From Pseudomonadales bacterium (GTDB lineage: Bacteria > Pseudomonadota > Gammaproteobacteria > Pseudomonadales > JAHRWD01), in assembly GCA_029210125.1 (NCBI GenBank), contig JARGPR010000005.1:181115-245114 (forward strand): DNA of 64,000 nt, given 5' to 3'. A program made the translations under genes and the position numbers. Of the stretch, positions 6,170 to 14,413 are shown piece by piece (the stretch's first letter is position 1; each line of letters begins with the position of its first letter). The notes below the pieces were generated by a model. That model was not told the DNA's origin and searched no databases. It saw only the letters and a list, made by a program, of their open reading frames with translations.

Positions 6170-9151
6170 ATGGGATATTTTAGAGGGGTTTTTCTAGGTA
6201 CTCTAGCAAAAAAAATAGGCTGGACCATACTGTTGGTCAGTATCCTGATCATAGTTTTAAGTTCTTGGGTATTTCTGTCTATACGCTTGCAGGCCCAACT
6301 TTCTGAAATGAATGACAAGGTAGATGAACTCGGCAGAAGTCATCTGTCCAGTATACGTGAGCGAGTATGGGTTTCAGACATCGACTCATTGGAGCTTGAT
6401 TTAGAAGGCATTTTAAAATATGACCCTATTAAGTACGTATCGGTAACTGAAAATGGCGAGGATCTGGTAATAGTAGGCGTATTACCAACCGAAAATATCA
6501 TCCGGCACGAATACCCTATTACCTATTCGCATGAAGGCAAAACATTTCCTATTGGTTTGTTAACTGTGGTGGCATCCAGCACTGATATCTACGATCGTTT
6601 TGTTACTGGTGCGGTAACCCTTGTCTCCTTTTTTTCTTTCCAAATATTTCTTGTCGCTGGGCTTGCTTTTTTAGTTTTCAATCGAAATATAACCCGCCAT
6701 TTGAGTGCGATCGCAGCCTTCGCAAGGAAGATAGAACTATCTAATATTGACCAAACAATGGAGCTTGATCGTAAGAAAAAAGATACTCCTGATGAACTAG
6801 ATATTTTACTTGATGCATTAACGAGTATGCAGCACCAATTGAATAGCTCGGTCCAATCACTGAAAGAGAGTGAAGAAAATCTTTCGTTGACGTTGGATTG
6901 CATCGGTGACGCGGTAATTGCAACCGACTATGAAGGTTCAGTCGCTCGCATGAACCCCATTGCGGAACAATTGACAGCTTGGTCATTACAGGATGCGTTA
7001 GGTAGGGATATCAAGGAAATATTTCCAATAATCGATGCGATCACCGGGTTGCCTGTTGAAAACCCGGTCGATCAAGCTTTGACAACAGGGAAAATTGTTA
7101 CTCTCAGTAATAGCACCACGTTAATTGCAAAAGATGGTGAGCAATATCAAATTGCGGATAGTGCTGCACCTATTCGAAACAGTGTTGATGAGATTATTGG
7201 TGGAATACTGGTTTTTCACGATGTTACAGCTGCGTATCAAATGCGGAAAAATCTCCGAGAAACCCAGAAGCGTCTCAAGCTGCATATCGATCAAACACCC
7301 CTCGGAGTGATCGAGTGGGACTCTGAATTCAGGGTTGTGGATTGGAACCCGGCAGCGGAGAAGATATTTGGGTACTCGAAAAAAGAGGTGCTGGGGAAGC
7401 GGCATAAAGATTTGCTTGTTCCATCGTCTGCAGTTGATGGCGTTGAAGGGCGTTGGAATTCATTTATCGATCACCTAACCGCCGACAAGTTCGTATCGGA
7501 AAATATCACAAAGAATGGGGACCCGCTGCGCTGCGAGTGGTACAGCACACCCTTGTTGGATGAGGATGGCGATATGATCGGTGTTGCTTCGTTAGTTCTT
7601 GATGTGACCAAGCGTATTGAGACTGAGCAGGCATTAGCCCAGAACCGTTCTGAGCAGGAAATGCTGCTCAGCTATATGCTGGATGCAATTATATCCACCG
7701 ACTCTCAGGGGGTCATTGAGAGTTTTAATGCTAGTGCTGAAAAAATGTTTGGTTATAAAGCATCTGATGCTATTGGCGAAGAATTGCGAATTATTTTGCC
7801 TGAAGAAACACTACCGCTATACAACAACCTAATCAGGCAACCGTTAAGCAGACAAACGGACGGGACCTTGGCAAGGGTTTATGAAGTGCTGGCGGTCAAA
7901 AAAAATGGACAAAAATTTCCGATGCGATTTTCTATCGGAGTGCCACCCAGACAAGGTAATAGTCAACAGAAATTTATTTTCTCGATTCATGATTTAACGA
8001 TTGAAGCTCAAAAAGAAGAACAACTTCGTCATAGTCAAAAAATGGACGCTCTGGGGAAGCTCACCGGTGGTATTGCGCATGATTACAACAATATGTTGGG
8101 CATCATATTAGGCTATACAGAATTGTTAAATATGACCCTACCTCCAGATTCGACAGCAAGAGAGTATATCGACAAAATTGAGCAAGCCGGGGAGCGAGGC
8201 GTGGCACTAACAAAAAAAATGCTCTCTATTTCAAGGCGTCAGCCTATCGAAGCCAGCGCTGTAAATATCAATCTCGTTTTGAAACAGCAACAGCAAATGT
8301 TGCAAAAAACACTTACAGCCCGTGTAACCGTTAATATGAAATTGGCTTCTGATCTTTGGTATGTCTGGATCGATGAGGGCGATTTTTCAGATGTAATTAT
8401 TAACTTATCTATTAATGCGATGCACGCAATTGATTCTGTCGGTACGCTGATTTTTGAAACTATGAATCATGGATTCAGTAGCGGTGAAGGGTTGCCCGCT
8501 AACCTTGCCGCAGGGGATTACGTATTGCTACGTGTAATTGATACCGGTAAAGGGATGGATAAAGAAACGATCGAGAAGATTTTTGATCCTTTTTTTACCA
8601 CAAAAGGAGACAAGGGTAGCGGTTTAGGCTTGAGCCAGGTGTATGGGTTTATGGAGCGAAGTAAAGGCGCAGTTAGAGTAGAGTCAGAGGTCACCAAAGG
8701 TACCTGCTTTACATTATATTTTCCCCGTTACCTCCAGGAGGTGAAGAAAGCTAAGCCTGAATTGAGTAAGTCGAATACCGCACTGAAAGGAGAAGGTGAG
8801 GCCATTTTGGTGATTGATGATGAGATCGAATTACTGAGTATAGCTTCTGAAATTTTGAGTGGGAATGGGTATTCGGTCTATACCGCGCAATCGGGTGCTA
8901 GTGCTCTTGAAGCCCTCGCTAAACATCACGTCGACCTTATTGTATCGGATGTGGTTATGCCGGAAATGGATGGGTATGAATTGGCAAGTCATATAAAAAA
9001 CAAATACCCAGCTATTCCTGTTCAACTTGTGAGTGGTTATAACGAAGCTGTGGATGCGGATTATTTTGATGAAAGTTTACATGATCAGTTGATTCGAAAA
9101 CCTTACAGTAGTGATATATTGCTCGAACGCATTCGAGAAATACTGGATTAG
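6170..9151 (+). CDS. Hybrid sensor histidine kinase with HAMP, three PAS domains and receiver
   Basis: A 993-aa inner-membrane sensor. The order is: TM1 (about 12-34), a short periplasmic domain (35-143), TM2 (about 144-170), HAMP (to about 225), then three PAS domains at roughly 235-350, 365-480 and 490-610 (the PAS motifs N-P-A-A-E-K-I-F-G-Y and A-S-A-E-K-M-F-G-Y are clear in the second and third). Next come a HisKA domain with phospho-acceptor His637 in GGIAHDYNNMLG, and HATPase_c with NLSINAMHAI (N box), DTGKGMD and GSGLGLS. The C-terminal receiver has Asp927 in LIVSDVVMPEMDG and the conserved KPY lysine. The solute-binding protein just upstream is the likely periplasmic partner. No separate output regulator is adjacent. 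Confidence 0.92.
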   Translation: MGYFRGVFLGTLAKKIGWTILLVSILIIVLSSWVFLSIRLQAQLSEMNDKVDELGRSHLSSIRERVWVSDIDSLELDLEGILKYDPIKYVSVTENGEDLVIVGVLPTENIIRHEYPITYSHEGKTFPIGLLTVVASSTDIYDRFVTGAVTLVSFFSFQIFLVAGLAFLVFNRNITRHLSAIAAFARKIELSNIDQTMELDRKKKDTPDELDILLDALTSMQHQLNSSVQSLKESEENLSLTLDCIGDAVIATDYEGSVARMNPIAEQLTAWSLQDALGRDIKEIFPIIDAITGLPVENPVDQALTTGKIVTLSNSTTLIAKDGEQYQIADSAAPIRNSVDEIIGGILVFHDVTAAYQMRKNLRETQKRLKLHIDQTPLGVIEWDSEFRVVDWNPAAEKIFGYSKKEVLGKRHKDLLVPSSAVDGVEGRWNSFIDHLTADKFVSENITKNGDPLRCEWYSTPLLDEDGDMIGVASLVLDVTKRIETEQALAQNRSEQEMLLSYMLDAIISTDSQGVIESFNASAEKMFGYKASDAIGEELRIILPEETLPLYNNLIRQPLSRQTDGTLARVYEVLAVKKNGQKFPMRFSIGVPPRQGNSQQKFIFSIHDLTIEAQKEEQLRHSQKMDALGKLTGGIAHDYNNMLGIILGYTELLNMTLPPDSTAREYIDKIEQAGERGVALTKKMLSISRRQPIEASAVNINLVLKQQQQMLQKTLTARVTVNMKLASDLWYVWIDEGDFSDVIINLSINAMHAIDSVGTLIFETMNHGFSSGEGLPANLAAGDYVLLRVIDTGKGMDKETIEKIFDPFFTTKGDKGSGLGLSQVYGFMERSKGAVRVESEVTKGTCFTLYFPRYLQEVKKAKPELSKSNTALKGEGEAILVIDDEIELLSIASEILSGNGYSVYTAQSGASALEALAKHHVDLIVSDVVMPEMDGYELASHIKNKYPAIPVQLVSGYNEAVDADYFDESLHDQLIRKPYSSDILLERIREILD

Positions 9152-9177
9152 AAATAGTATCAAAGCGTGTTTTAGAA

Positions 9178-10068
9178 CTAACTGCTTTTGCATAGTGATA
9201 TCCATTTGTGAATACCCGCGCTTTGGAATTTTTGATTGTGAATTATAAAATAAAATGACCGCTTAAAGTTTCGTTGTGGTACGGGTAATCGAACCAAAGT
9301 GCCCCGTTCAAATTCTTCTTTTAGTGTGATTTCCGACAAGCATCCAATCCCAAGGTTGGCTTCTACTGCGCGTTTAATCGCTTCGGTATGTTGCAATTCG
9401 TGAACGATTTTCAAATTCGGTAAAATACCGTGCATAGCGCGCTCAAATGTTTGTTGGGTCCCGGATCCTGCTTCTCGCAGTATCCAGTTAACGGCTAACA
9501 GATCTTTATCAGTAATCCTTCTGTTTGCTAAAACTTTTTTTACCAGCGGATGTTCAGGGCTACAAAACACCGCAAGTTCATCATCGCGCCAGGGTGTGAC
9601 CTCTAAGTCAGTGTTTTGCAATTCACCCTCGATCAACCCAATATCCAAATCGTAGTTCAACACCTTTTGGCTGATAGTGGAGGTATTGGCGACTTCTAGA
9701 TTGATGTGGGCATCGGGCTGCTGGCGCATCATTTCAGCCATGATGTTTACCGCTAGGTAATTGCCAATGGTGAGCGTTGCACCCACCCTCAGATTGCTCG
9801 TATCCGCTTGCTCTGACAGAGCTTGTTCCAGTTCCACGGCCTCCGCCAATAATCTTTCCGCCTTCGGGCGAATTAATCGTCCCTGCTCATTGAGCTGCAG
9901 GCGTTTACCGATGCGATCAAATAACTGTAGATCAAACTGCTGCTCCAGCTCCTTGAGTGCGGAACTGGCGGCACTCTGGGATAGATTGAGTTGTACCGCT
10001 GCCTTGCTGACATTCTGCTGGTGAGCAATGGCGAGAAAGACCTGAAGCTGACGAAGGGTGTAGCGCAT
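9178..10068 (-). CDS. finR: LysR-family regulator, FinR-like
   Basis: A 296-aa LysR-type regulator. The N-terminal HTH reads LRQLQVFLAIAHQQNVSKAA then LSQSAASSALKELE, followed by LFDRIGKRLQLNEQG. The rest is a periplasmic-binding-like effector domain (EAGSGTQQTFE, GIGCLSEIT). It is transcribed divergently from an Fpr-type ferredoxin-NADP reductase. That is the arrangement of finR-fprA in Pseudomonas, where FinR activates fprA under redox stress. The symbol rests on context and N-terminal similarity, and the effector is not visible. Confidence 0.8.
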   Translation of the reverse strand: MRYTLRQLQVFLAIAHQQNVSKAAVQLNLSQSAASSALKELEQQFDLQLFDRIGKRLQLNEQGRLIRPKAERLLAEAVELEQALSEQADTSNLRVGATLTIGNYLAVNIMAEMMRQQPDAHINLEVANTSTISQKVLNYDLDIGLIEGELQNTDLEVTPWRDDELAVFCSPEHPLVKKVLANRRITDKDLLAVNWILREAGSGTQQTFERAMHGILPNLKIVHELQHTEAIKRAVEANLGIGCLSEITLKEEFERGTLVRLPVPQRNFKRSFYFIIHNQKFQSAGIHKWISLCKSS

Positions 10069-10119
10069 AAATTCTCTTATATGAGGTTACTACTGTTTTA
10101 CATATTAATAAAATCGATA

Positions 10120-10136
10120 ATTGATATCAATATAAT
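10120..10136 (+). promoter_or_regulatory. fpr promoter region: ATTGATATCAAT palindrome and TATAAT -10
   Basis: In the 139-bp divergent finR/fpr intergenic region a perfect 12-bp palindrome, ATTGATATCAAT (10120-10131), abuts and overlaps by one base a consensus TATAAT at 10131-10136. No good -35 hexamer lies 17 bp upstream, as expected for an activator-dependent promoter. The palindrome is a plausible binding half or core for the adjacent LysR regulator, although it occupies the spacer/-10 border and could equally serve repression. Confidence 0.5.
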
Positions 10137-10207
10137 CTGATTTTACGATTTAGGTAGGTTGCGTATTCTGTCGACTATTCACTGATAAAGACAATCGAGG
10201 TAGAGTT

Positions 10208-10981
10208 GTGAGTAAGTTAATACGTGAGACAGTAACCCGGGTGCATCATTGGAACGATACCTTGTTCAGTTTTAATACCACACGGGATCAGGGTTTGCGA
10301 TTCAAAAGTGGCCAATTTACGATGATTGGGCTTGAGCTAGATGATAAGCCACTGTTACGTGCGTACAGTATCGCGAGCGCAAACTATGAAGATGAAATGG
10401 AGTTTTTCAGTATCAAAGTAGAAGATGGGCCTCTGACTCAGCACCTGCAAAAACTCCAGGTAGGTGACGAAATATTAGTGGGTACCAAGCCGGTTGGCAC
10501 ATTACTTACCGATAATTTGTTGCCGGGAAAGAACCTCTATCTACTCAGTACCGGCACCGGCCTGGCACCCTTTATTGGCGTGATTAAAGAGCCTGATATC
10601 TATGAGCAATTTGATAACGTAATTCTGATCCACGGCGTGCGGGAAGTATCGGAACTGGCGTATCAAAAGTTCATTGAAGAAGAACTGCCAAACAATGAGT
10701 ACTTTGGTGAACTGGTGCAGGAGAAGTTACATTATTATCCAACAGTTACCCGTGAAAAATTCCGTAATCAAGGCCGCTTAACCGACCTGATAAAAACCGG
10801 AAAGTTATTTAATGACCTGGGGTTACCGCTCCCCAACCTTGAAGATGATCGTTTTATGTTGTGTGGCAGTCCCGCTATGTTGAAGGATCTGTGTAAGATT
10901 CTTGATGTGCAGGGTTTTGAAGAAGCGCGTCACGGCAATTGTGGGCATTATGTAATCGAGCGGGCCTTTGTTGAGCAGTAA
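10208..10981 (+). CDS. fpr: Ferredoxin--NADP+ reductase
   Basis: A 257-aa FAD enzyme that exchanges electrons between NADP(H) and ferredoxin or flavodoxin. The FAD-binding motif RAYSIAS (the RxYS signature) lies near residue 55. The nucleotide-binding STGTGLAPF follows near 115, and a C-terminal CGSPAMLKD then HGNCGHYVIERAFVEQ matches the FprA/Fpr bacterial subclass II ending. The start is GTG 10208 with GAGG seven bases upstream. It sits alone, divergent from the FinR-like gene and followed by a long palindrome, so it is probably monocistronic and redox-induced. Confidence 0.93.
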   Translation: MSKLIRETVTRVHHWNDTLFSFNTTRDQGLRFKSGQFTMIGLELDDKPLLRAYSIASANYEDEMEFFSIKVEDGPLTQHLQKLQVGDEILVGTKPVGTLLTDNLLPGKNLYLLSTGTGLAPFIGVIKEPDIYEQFDNVILIHGVREVSELAYQKFIEEELPNNEYFGELVQEKLHYYPTVTREKFRNQGRLTDLIKTGKLFNDLGLPLPNLEDDRFMLCGSPAMLKDLCKILDVQGFEEARHGNCGHYVIERAFVEQ

Positions 10982-11014
10982 CGTAGAGTAGCGAAATTGA
11001 TCAACGCTGCGTGA

Positions 11015-11046
11015 AATCAATCGGGCAATTAATTGCCCGATTGATT
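11015..11046. terminator. 32-bp perfect palindrome downstream of fpr
   Basis: Left arm AATCAATCGGGCAATT (11015-11030) is the exact reverse complement of 11031-11046. As RNA it forms a stem of about 14 bp with a tiny loop. There is no uridine run after it, so a classical intrinsic terminator is not assured. It could act as a terminator, an mRNA 3' stabiliser or a DNA-binding site. Confidence 0.6.
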
Positions 11047-11149
11047 GTCGGAGTATTTTATAGGAAAGTGTTTTGTAAGAAGGTGGAAGCAATGATTGTC
11101 TAGCTCTTTCGCCAATTCAAAAATGTAAAAACATTCCAGGAGCCCGATC

Positions 11150-12022
11150 ATGACCAATAAATCCCCTTATATTCCGCCGAAGGTTTGGCGTTGGGAGTCT
11201 GAGAACGGCGGAAAATTTGCCAAGATCAATCGACCAATAGCGGGTGCCACCCATGAAAAACCGTTGCCTGTTGGTGAACATCCTCTGCAGTTGCATTCAC
11301 TGGCGACGCCAAATGGCGTCAAAGTCACGGTAATGTTGGAGGAGCTACTTGAGCTTGGTATCCAGGGAGCACAGTACGATGCCTATCTTATAAATATTCA
11401 AGATGGCGATCAATTTGGCAGTGGTTTTGTAGAGTTGAATCCCAATTCCAAAATACCCGCGTTGCAGGATCGAAGTACATCACCGCCCACCCGCGTATTT
11501 GAATCCGGGGCAATCCTAGTCTATCTGGCGGAAAAGTTTGACGCCTTTCTACCCAAAGAGCCATCGGCCCGTGCGGAATGTATGTCATGGCTGTTTTGGC
11601 AGATGGGTAGTGCACCCTATCTTGGTGGCGGTTTTGGTCATTTTTATGCCTATGCGCCGGAACCGATTGAGTACTGTATCGATAGATTTGCAATGGAGGT
11701 AAAACGTCAATTAGACGTATTGGATAGGAATCTTGCTGAACGTCGGTATCTCTGTGGCGATGAATACAACATTTCCGATATAGCCAACTACGCCTGGTAC
11801 GGTACCCTGGTAATTGGAACTATTTACGAAGCTCAGGAGTTCCTCGACGTCGCATCGTATAAAAATGTAGCGCGTTGGGCTAACGAGATACATCAGCGCC
11901 CCGCAGTTCAACGCGGTCTGCGAGTCAATAAAACCTGGGGACCAGAAGAACAGCAGTTGCCAGAGCGGCATAACGCCACTGATTTTGTCTCAGGTACGGG
12001 AGGCGAGCCCGCTAAAAGCTAG
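11150..12022 (+). CDS. yghU: Glutathione-dependent disulfide-bond reductase YghU
   Basis: A 290-aa Nu-class glutathione transferase homologue, close to the 288-aa E. coli YghU along its whole length. Diagnostic blocks include INRPIAGATHEK, LATPNGVKVTVMLEELLEL, NPNSKIPAL, FESGAILVYLAEKF and GGGFGHFYAYAPEP, with the C-terminal helical domain ending PAVQRG and ERHNATDF. The family binds two glutathiones and reduces disulfides or organic peroxides in the cytoplasm. The ATG has an AGGAG Shine-Dalgarno. Placement after fpr fits a loose redox-stress neighbourhood, but it has its own intergenic region. Confidence 0.95.
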   Translation: MTNKSPYIPPKVWRWESENGGKFAKINRPIAGATHEKPLPVGEHPLQLHSLATPNGVKVTVMLEELLELGIQGAQYDAYLINIQDGDQFGSGFVELNPNSKIPALQDRSTSPPTRVFESGAILVYLAEKFDAFLPKEPSARAECMSWLFWQMGSAPYLGGGFGHFYAYAPEPIEYCIDRFAMEVKRQLDVLDRNLAERRYLCGDEYNISDIANYAWYGTLVIGTIYEAQEFLDVASYKNVARWANEIHQRPAVQRGLRVNKTWGPEEQQLPERHNATDFVSGTGGEPAKS

Positions 12023-12167
12023 CATTATCGCGTGACAAAAAGGTTGCCCGAGCAGCGCGCTATTCGTTGCTTGATGCCCGAAAGACGTAATGGTACGATT
12101 TATTAGTCTTAAAAAAAGGGTTAGGTGTCAATAATCCGTTGGTATTACATCAACAAGGAGTGTTTTT

Positions 12168-12503
12168 ATGGGAGTAAAAAATTCGATACTGATAACCCTG
12201 ACGGTACTGATTGCGCAGGGAATGGTGAGTAACGTTGTATTAGCGGGTGCAAAAGAAGATGCAATGTCTGAAATGCAGAAGCAACTTAATGCAGAGACGA
12301 TGTCGCGCCCCTTTGATCCAGGCGTAGCGAGCGAGATTGACGCGGAGCTAAACAAGTTGATAAAAAAAGGTGGTAAGCCACCGGTAATGAAGGCGCCTCC
12401 TTACTGGCGTCCCGGTTACACATGTCGGAACTCGTGGCGATATTCAAGGCAAGCTTATTATAACTGCCGGTATTACTACAGATACTATGGCCGCTACTGG
12501 TAA
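12168..12503 (+). CDS. Small exported Tyr/Arg-rich protein of unknown function
   Basis: A 111-aa protein with an evident signal peptide (SILITLTVLIAQGMVSNVVLAG; cleavage after VLA or AG). The mature part has a charged helical segment (KEDAMSEMQKQLNAE), then a Lys/Pro linker, and ends in an unusual aromatic tail with two cysteines and about ten tyrosines (RYYYRYYGRYW at the end). A good AAGGAG Shine-Dalgarno precedes the ATG. I recognise no family. It lies 88 bp upstream of the TraT-like lipoprotein gene and may share its transcript. The tail could be surface-adhesive or bind polyanions (speculation). Confidence 0.7.
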   Translation: MGVKNSILITLTVLIAQGMVSNVVLAGAKEDAMSEMQKQLNAETMSRPFDPGVASEIDAELNKLIKKGGKPPVMKAPPYWRPGYTCRNSWRYSRQAYYNCRYYYRYYGRYW

Positions 12504-12591
12504 AGTAACTCAAAGGGATGGATTATCCTTTTTCGATAAGTCAGAGTAGTCGCTGGAATTTTTAAATTTACATAGCAACAAGGAGAGCTCA

Positions 12592-13356
12592 ATGAGCAAG
12601 TTAGTTAGACCTATTTATTATGGTCGCACGATATTGGTACTGGCATGTGTGTTTGTACTTTCAGGATGTGCCGCGACGCAAGTAGCTTTGGGAAAAAAAG
12701 ATTTGCTGGTCAACACAAAAATGAGTGATGCCATATTTGTCCGTGAAGTCCCAAAAAATCAACGCTCTATCTATGTCAAAGTCCGCAGTGCGGTGGCAGA
12801 TTTTCCCAAGCGAGAGTTTCGGGATGTTGTTAAAGCGGCGGTAAGAGACCCTGACGAAGGTTATACGATAACGGATAATCCTGAAACCGCGACTTACGTA
12901 CTCAATATTTTTGTGACCAATATGGAGCAGGCCTCTCCGACCGCGGCAGAAGCAGCGCTTGGTGCTGGGTACACCAGGCATGGTGGAGCTGTTGCGGGCG
13001 CAGCTGCTGGTATCGCGCTGGGCGGTAACGGTAGAGACGCGGTTGCTGGCGGCCTGTTGGGCGCCATCGGGTCGACCGTAGCTAACAGTTTAGTTAAAGA
13101 TGTTACCTTTATGCTGGTAACCGATATTCTAATTACTCACAAATTCCGTGAAGGTGTGTACGGAAGAAAGGATACCCAGGCGTCGCGTAAACAAGGTTCT
13201 GGCGGCAGCTCAAAGCAGTCTGTTTCTGAGGTGACTGATGGACTTGAGCAGACTACACGGGTGGTCACTACTGCCAACAAGGCTAACCTCACGTTGGAAG
13301 AGGCAAAAGAAGAGATGTTTCGTAAGCATTCCTACGCTATTTCTGGCTTCTTTTAA
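12592..13356 (+). CDS. traT: TraT-family complement-resistance/surface-exclusion lipoprotein
   Basis: A 254-aa outer-membrane lipoprotein. The lipobox is LSGC at the end of a hydrophobic signal (ILVLACVFVLSGCAA). The mature protein matches F-plasmid TraT in order: NTKMSDAIFV, a glycine/alanine-rich hydrophobic segment (GAVAGAAAGIALGG..), VKDVTFMLVTDILI, and the terminal TRVVTTANKANLTLEEAKEEM block. TraT proteins mediate surface exclusion and serum resistance. Chromosomal copies occur in many gammaproteobacteria. No conjugation genes are near, so an envelope role unrelated to transfer is likely. GGAGAG Shine-Dalgarno. The gene is followed by a strong hairpin. Confidence 0.92.
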   Translation: MSKLVRPIYYGRTILVLACVFVLSGCAATQVALGKKDLLVNTKMSDAIFVREVPKNQRSIYVKVRSAVADFPKREFRDVVKAAVRDPDEGYTITDNPETATYVLNIFVTNMEQASPTAAEAALGAGYTRHGGAVAGAAAGIALGGNGRDAVAGGLLGAIGSTVANSLVKDVTFMLVTDILITHKFREGVYGRKDTQASRKQGSGGSSKQSVSEVTDGLEQTTRVVTTANKANLTLEEAKEEMFRKHSYAISGFF

Positions 13357-13795
13357 GTAAATTTAAAATGCCCGCTGATTTCCTCCTTTGGTGCAAAGCG
13401 AGGGAGTCAGCGGGCTAACAATAGGTATTTTGGAAAGATGATGAGATGTGGGAGTAAAAGCACTACATTGATTCGATTGTGAATTTTGCATTACGAAATG
13501 TATGCTGCCTAACCCTGCATTCTGCAGGAGTCGGCTCAAATCTAAACTATTGCTGGTGTTTGGAATCTCAAGGCAACAAAACCAATTACCTCTTTCTGCC
13601 AAAAGCTCTCCAGGTGCCTGATTCAAGGAATCTGTTTGCTGCACACAAGTAATTTTCGGCATCAGTAGCAAAATAACCGATTTTTTGTACCCCTGCAGAG
13701 TGAAGATGCGGTCAAATTAGCCGCCTTCGAATTTCTGTTTGTGTTTTGTTGTTGAGCTTCACTCAATTGTATTTGTAATGCCCCAGGATCAGTTT
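13357..13795. other. 439-bp intergenic region between traT and nitroreductase
   Basis: Apart from the hairpin at 13370-13415 I see no coding sequence with a believable start or composition. A minus-strand frame over 13363-13671 starts within AT-rich sequence and has no recognisable content. The promoter of the nitroreductase gene must lie in the last 100 bp. Confidence 0.5.
13370..13415. terminator. Strong stem-loop after traT
   Basis: GCCCGCTGA (13370-13378) pairs with TCAGCGGGC (13407-13415). Inside, CCTC/GAGG and CTTTG-GTG-CAAAG also pair, giving a long nearly continuous hairpin. On the minus strand it is followed by a T-rich run, and on the plus strand by only sparse Ts. It likely ends the traT transcript and/or blocks antisense reading. 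Confidence 0.65.
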
Positions 13796-14413
13796 ATGTC
13801 AGACAGTATTAAAACCCTCATTGAGTCCCGCGTATCGACCGGCCTTTACGATAGCAGCCACACCCTGTCCGATGATGTGGTTAACGAATTGGTGCGATTG
13901 GCAACACGAGCCCCTTCTGCGTATAACCTGCAAAACTGGCGTTTTATTGCAGTACGTTCGGCGCAAGCGAAAGCTCGTTTAAAATCTGCAGCCTATGATC
14001 AACCCCAGATTATGGATGCTCAGGTCACGTTTATCGTTTGTGGTCGATTGGCAGCGCACGAAGGGCTAGCTGAAGCGCTTCAACCTTCAGTGGACGCCGG
14101 TATATTCGACCAGGCGATGCTAGAGGGCTGGGTCGCAGCAGCCGCTGCAGGGCATGAAAATAATCCCAATAAACAACGTGATGAAGCGTTTCGCTCAGCA
14201 TCTTTAGCGGCAATGACACTGATGTTGGCAGCTGAAGGTATGGGCTTGTCTACCGGGCCGATGAGTGGTTTTGATCCGCTTGCTGTATCGGAAGCGTTTG
14301 GGCTCGATGAAAAAGATCTGCCGGTGATGCTCATTACCGCAGGATATGCGGCGGACGAAAACTGGCCTCAAAAACCACGCAAACCGGTAGAGCAAGTGTT
14401 GGAAATTGTTTGA
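13796..14413 (+). CDS. Nitroreductase-family protein
   Basis: A 205-aa FMN-dependent nitroreductase-fold protein. FMN-binding positions appear as the ESRVSTGLYD opening, TRAPSAYNLQNWRFIAV and the MTLMLAAEGMGLSTGPMSGFD block. The ATG at 13796 is chosen because AGGA precedes it by seven bases and the family consensus begins there. An in-frame GTG 19 codons upstream is unlikely. It reduces nitro compounds or quinones with NAD(P)H; the natural substrate is unknown. The next gene starts inside its stop codon (TTGA), so they form an operon. Confidence 0.88.
   Translation: MSDSIKTLIESRVSTGLYDSSHTLSDDVVNELVRLATRAPSAYNLQNWRFIAVRSAQAKARLKSAAYDQPQIMDAQVTFIVCGRLAAHEGLAEALQPSVDAGIFDQAMLEGWVAAAAAGHENNPNKQRDEAFRSASLAAMTLMLAAEGMGLSTGPMSGFDPLAVSEAFGLDEKDLPVMLITAGYAADENWPQKPRKPVEQVLEIV

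Noticed and set aside
12592..13356. Evidence of an integrated conjugative element from traT
   Set aside because: No relaxase, coupling protein, tra pilus genes, integrase or att repeats are seen.
13363..13671. Minus-strand coding sequence downstream of traT
   Set aside because: It overlaps a strong hairpin, has no Shine-Dalgarno and no family-like composition.
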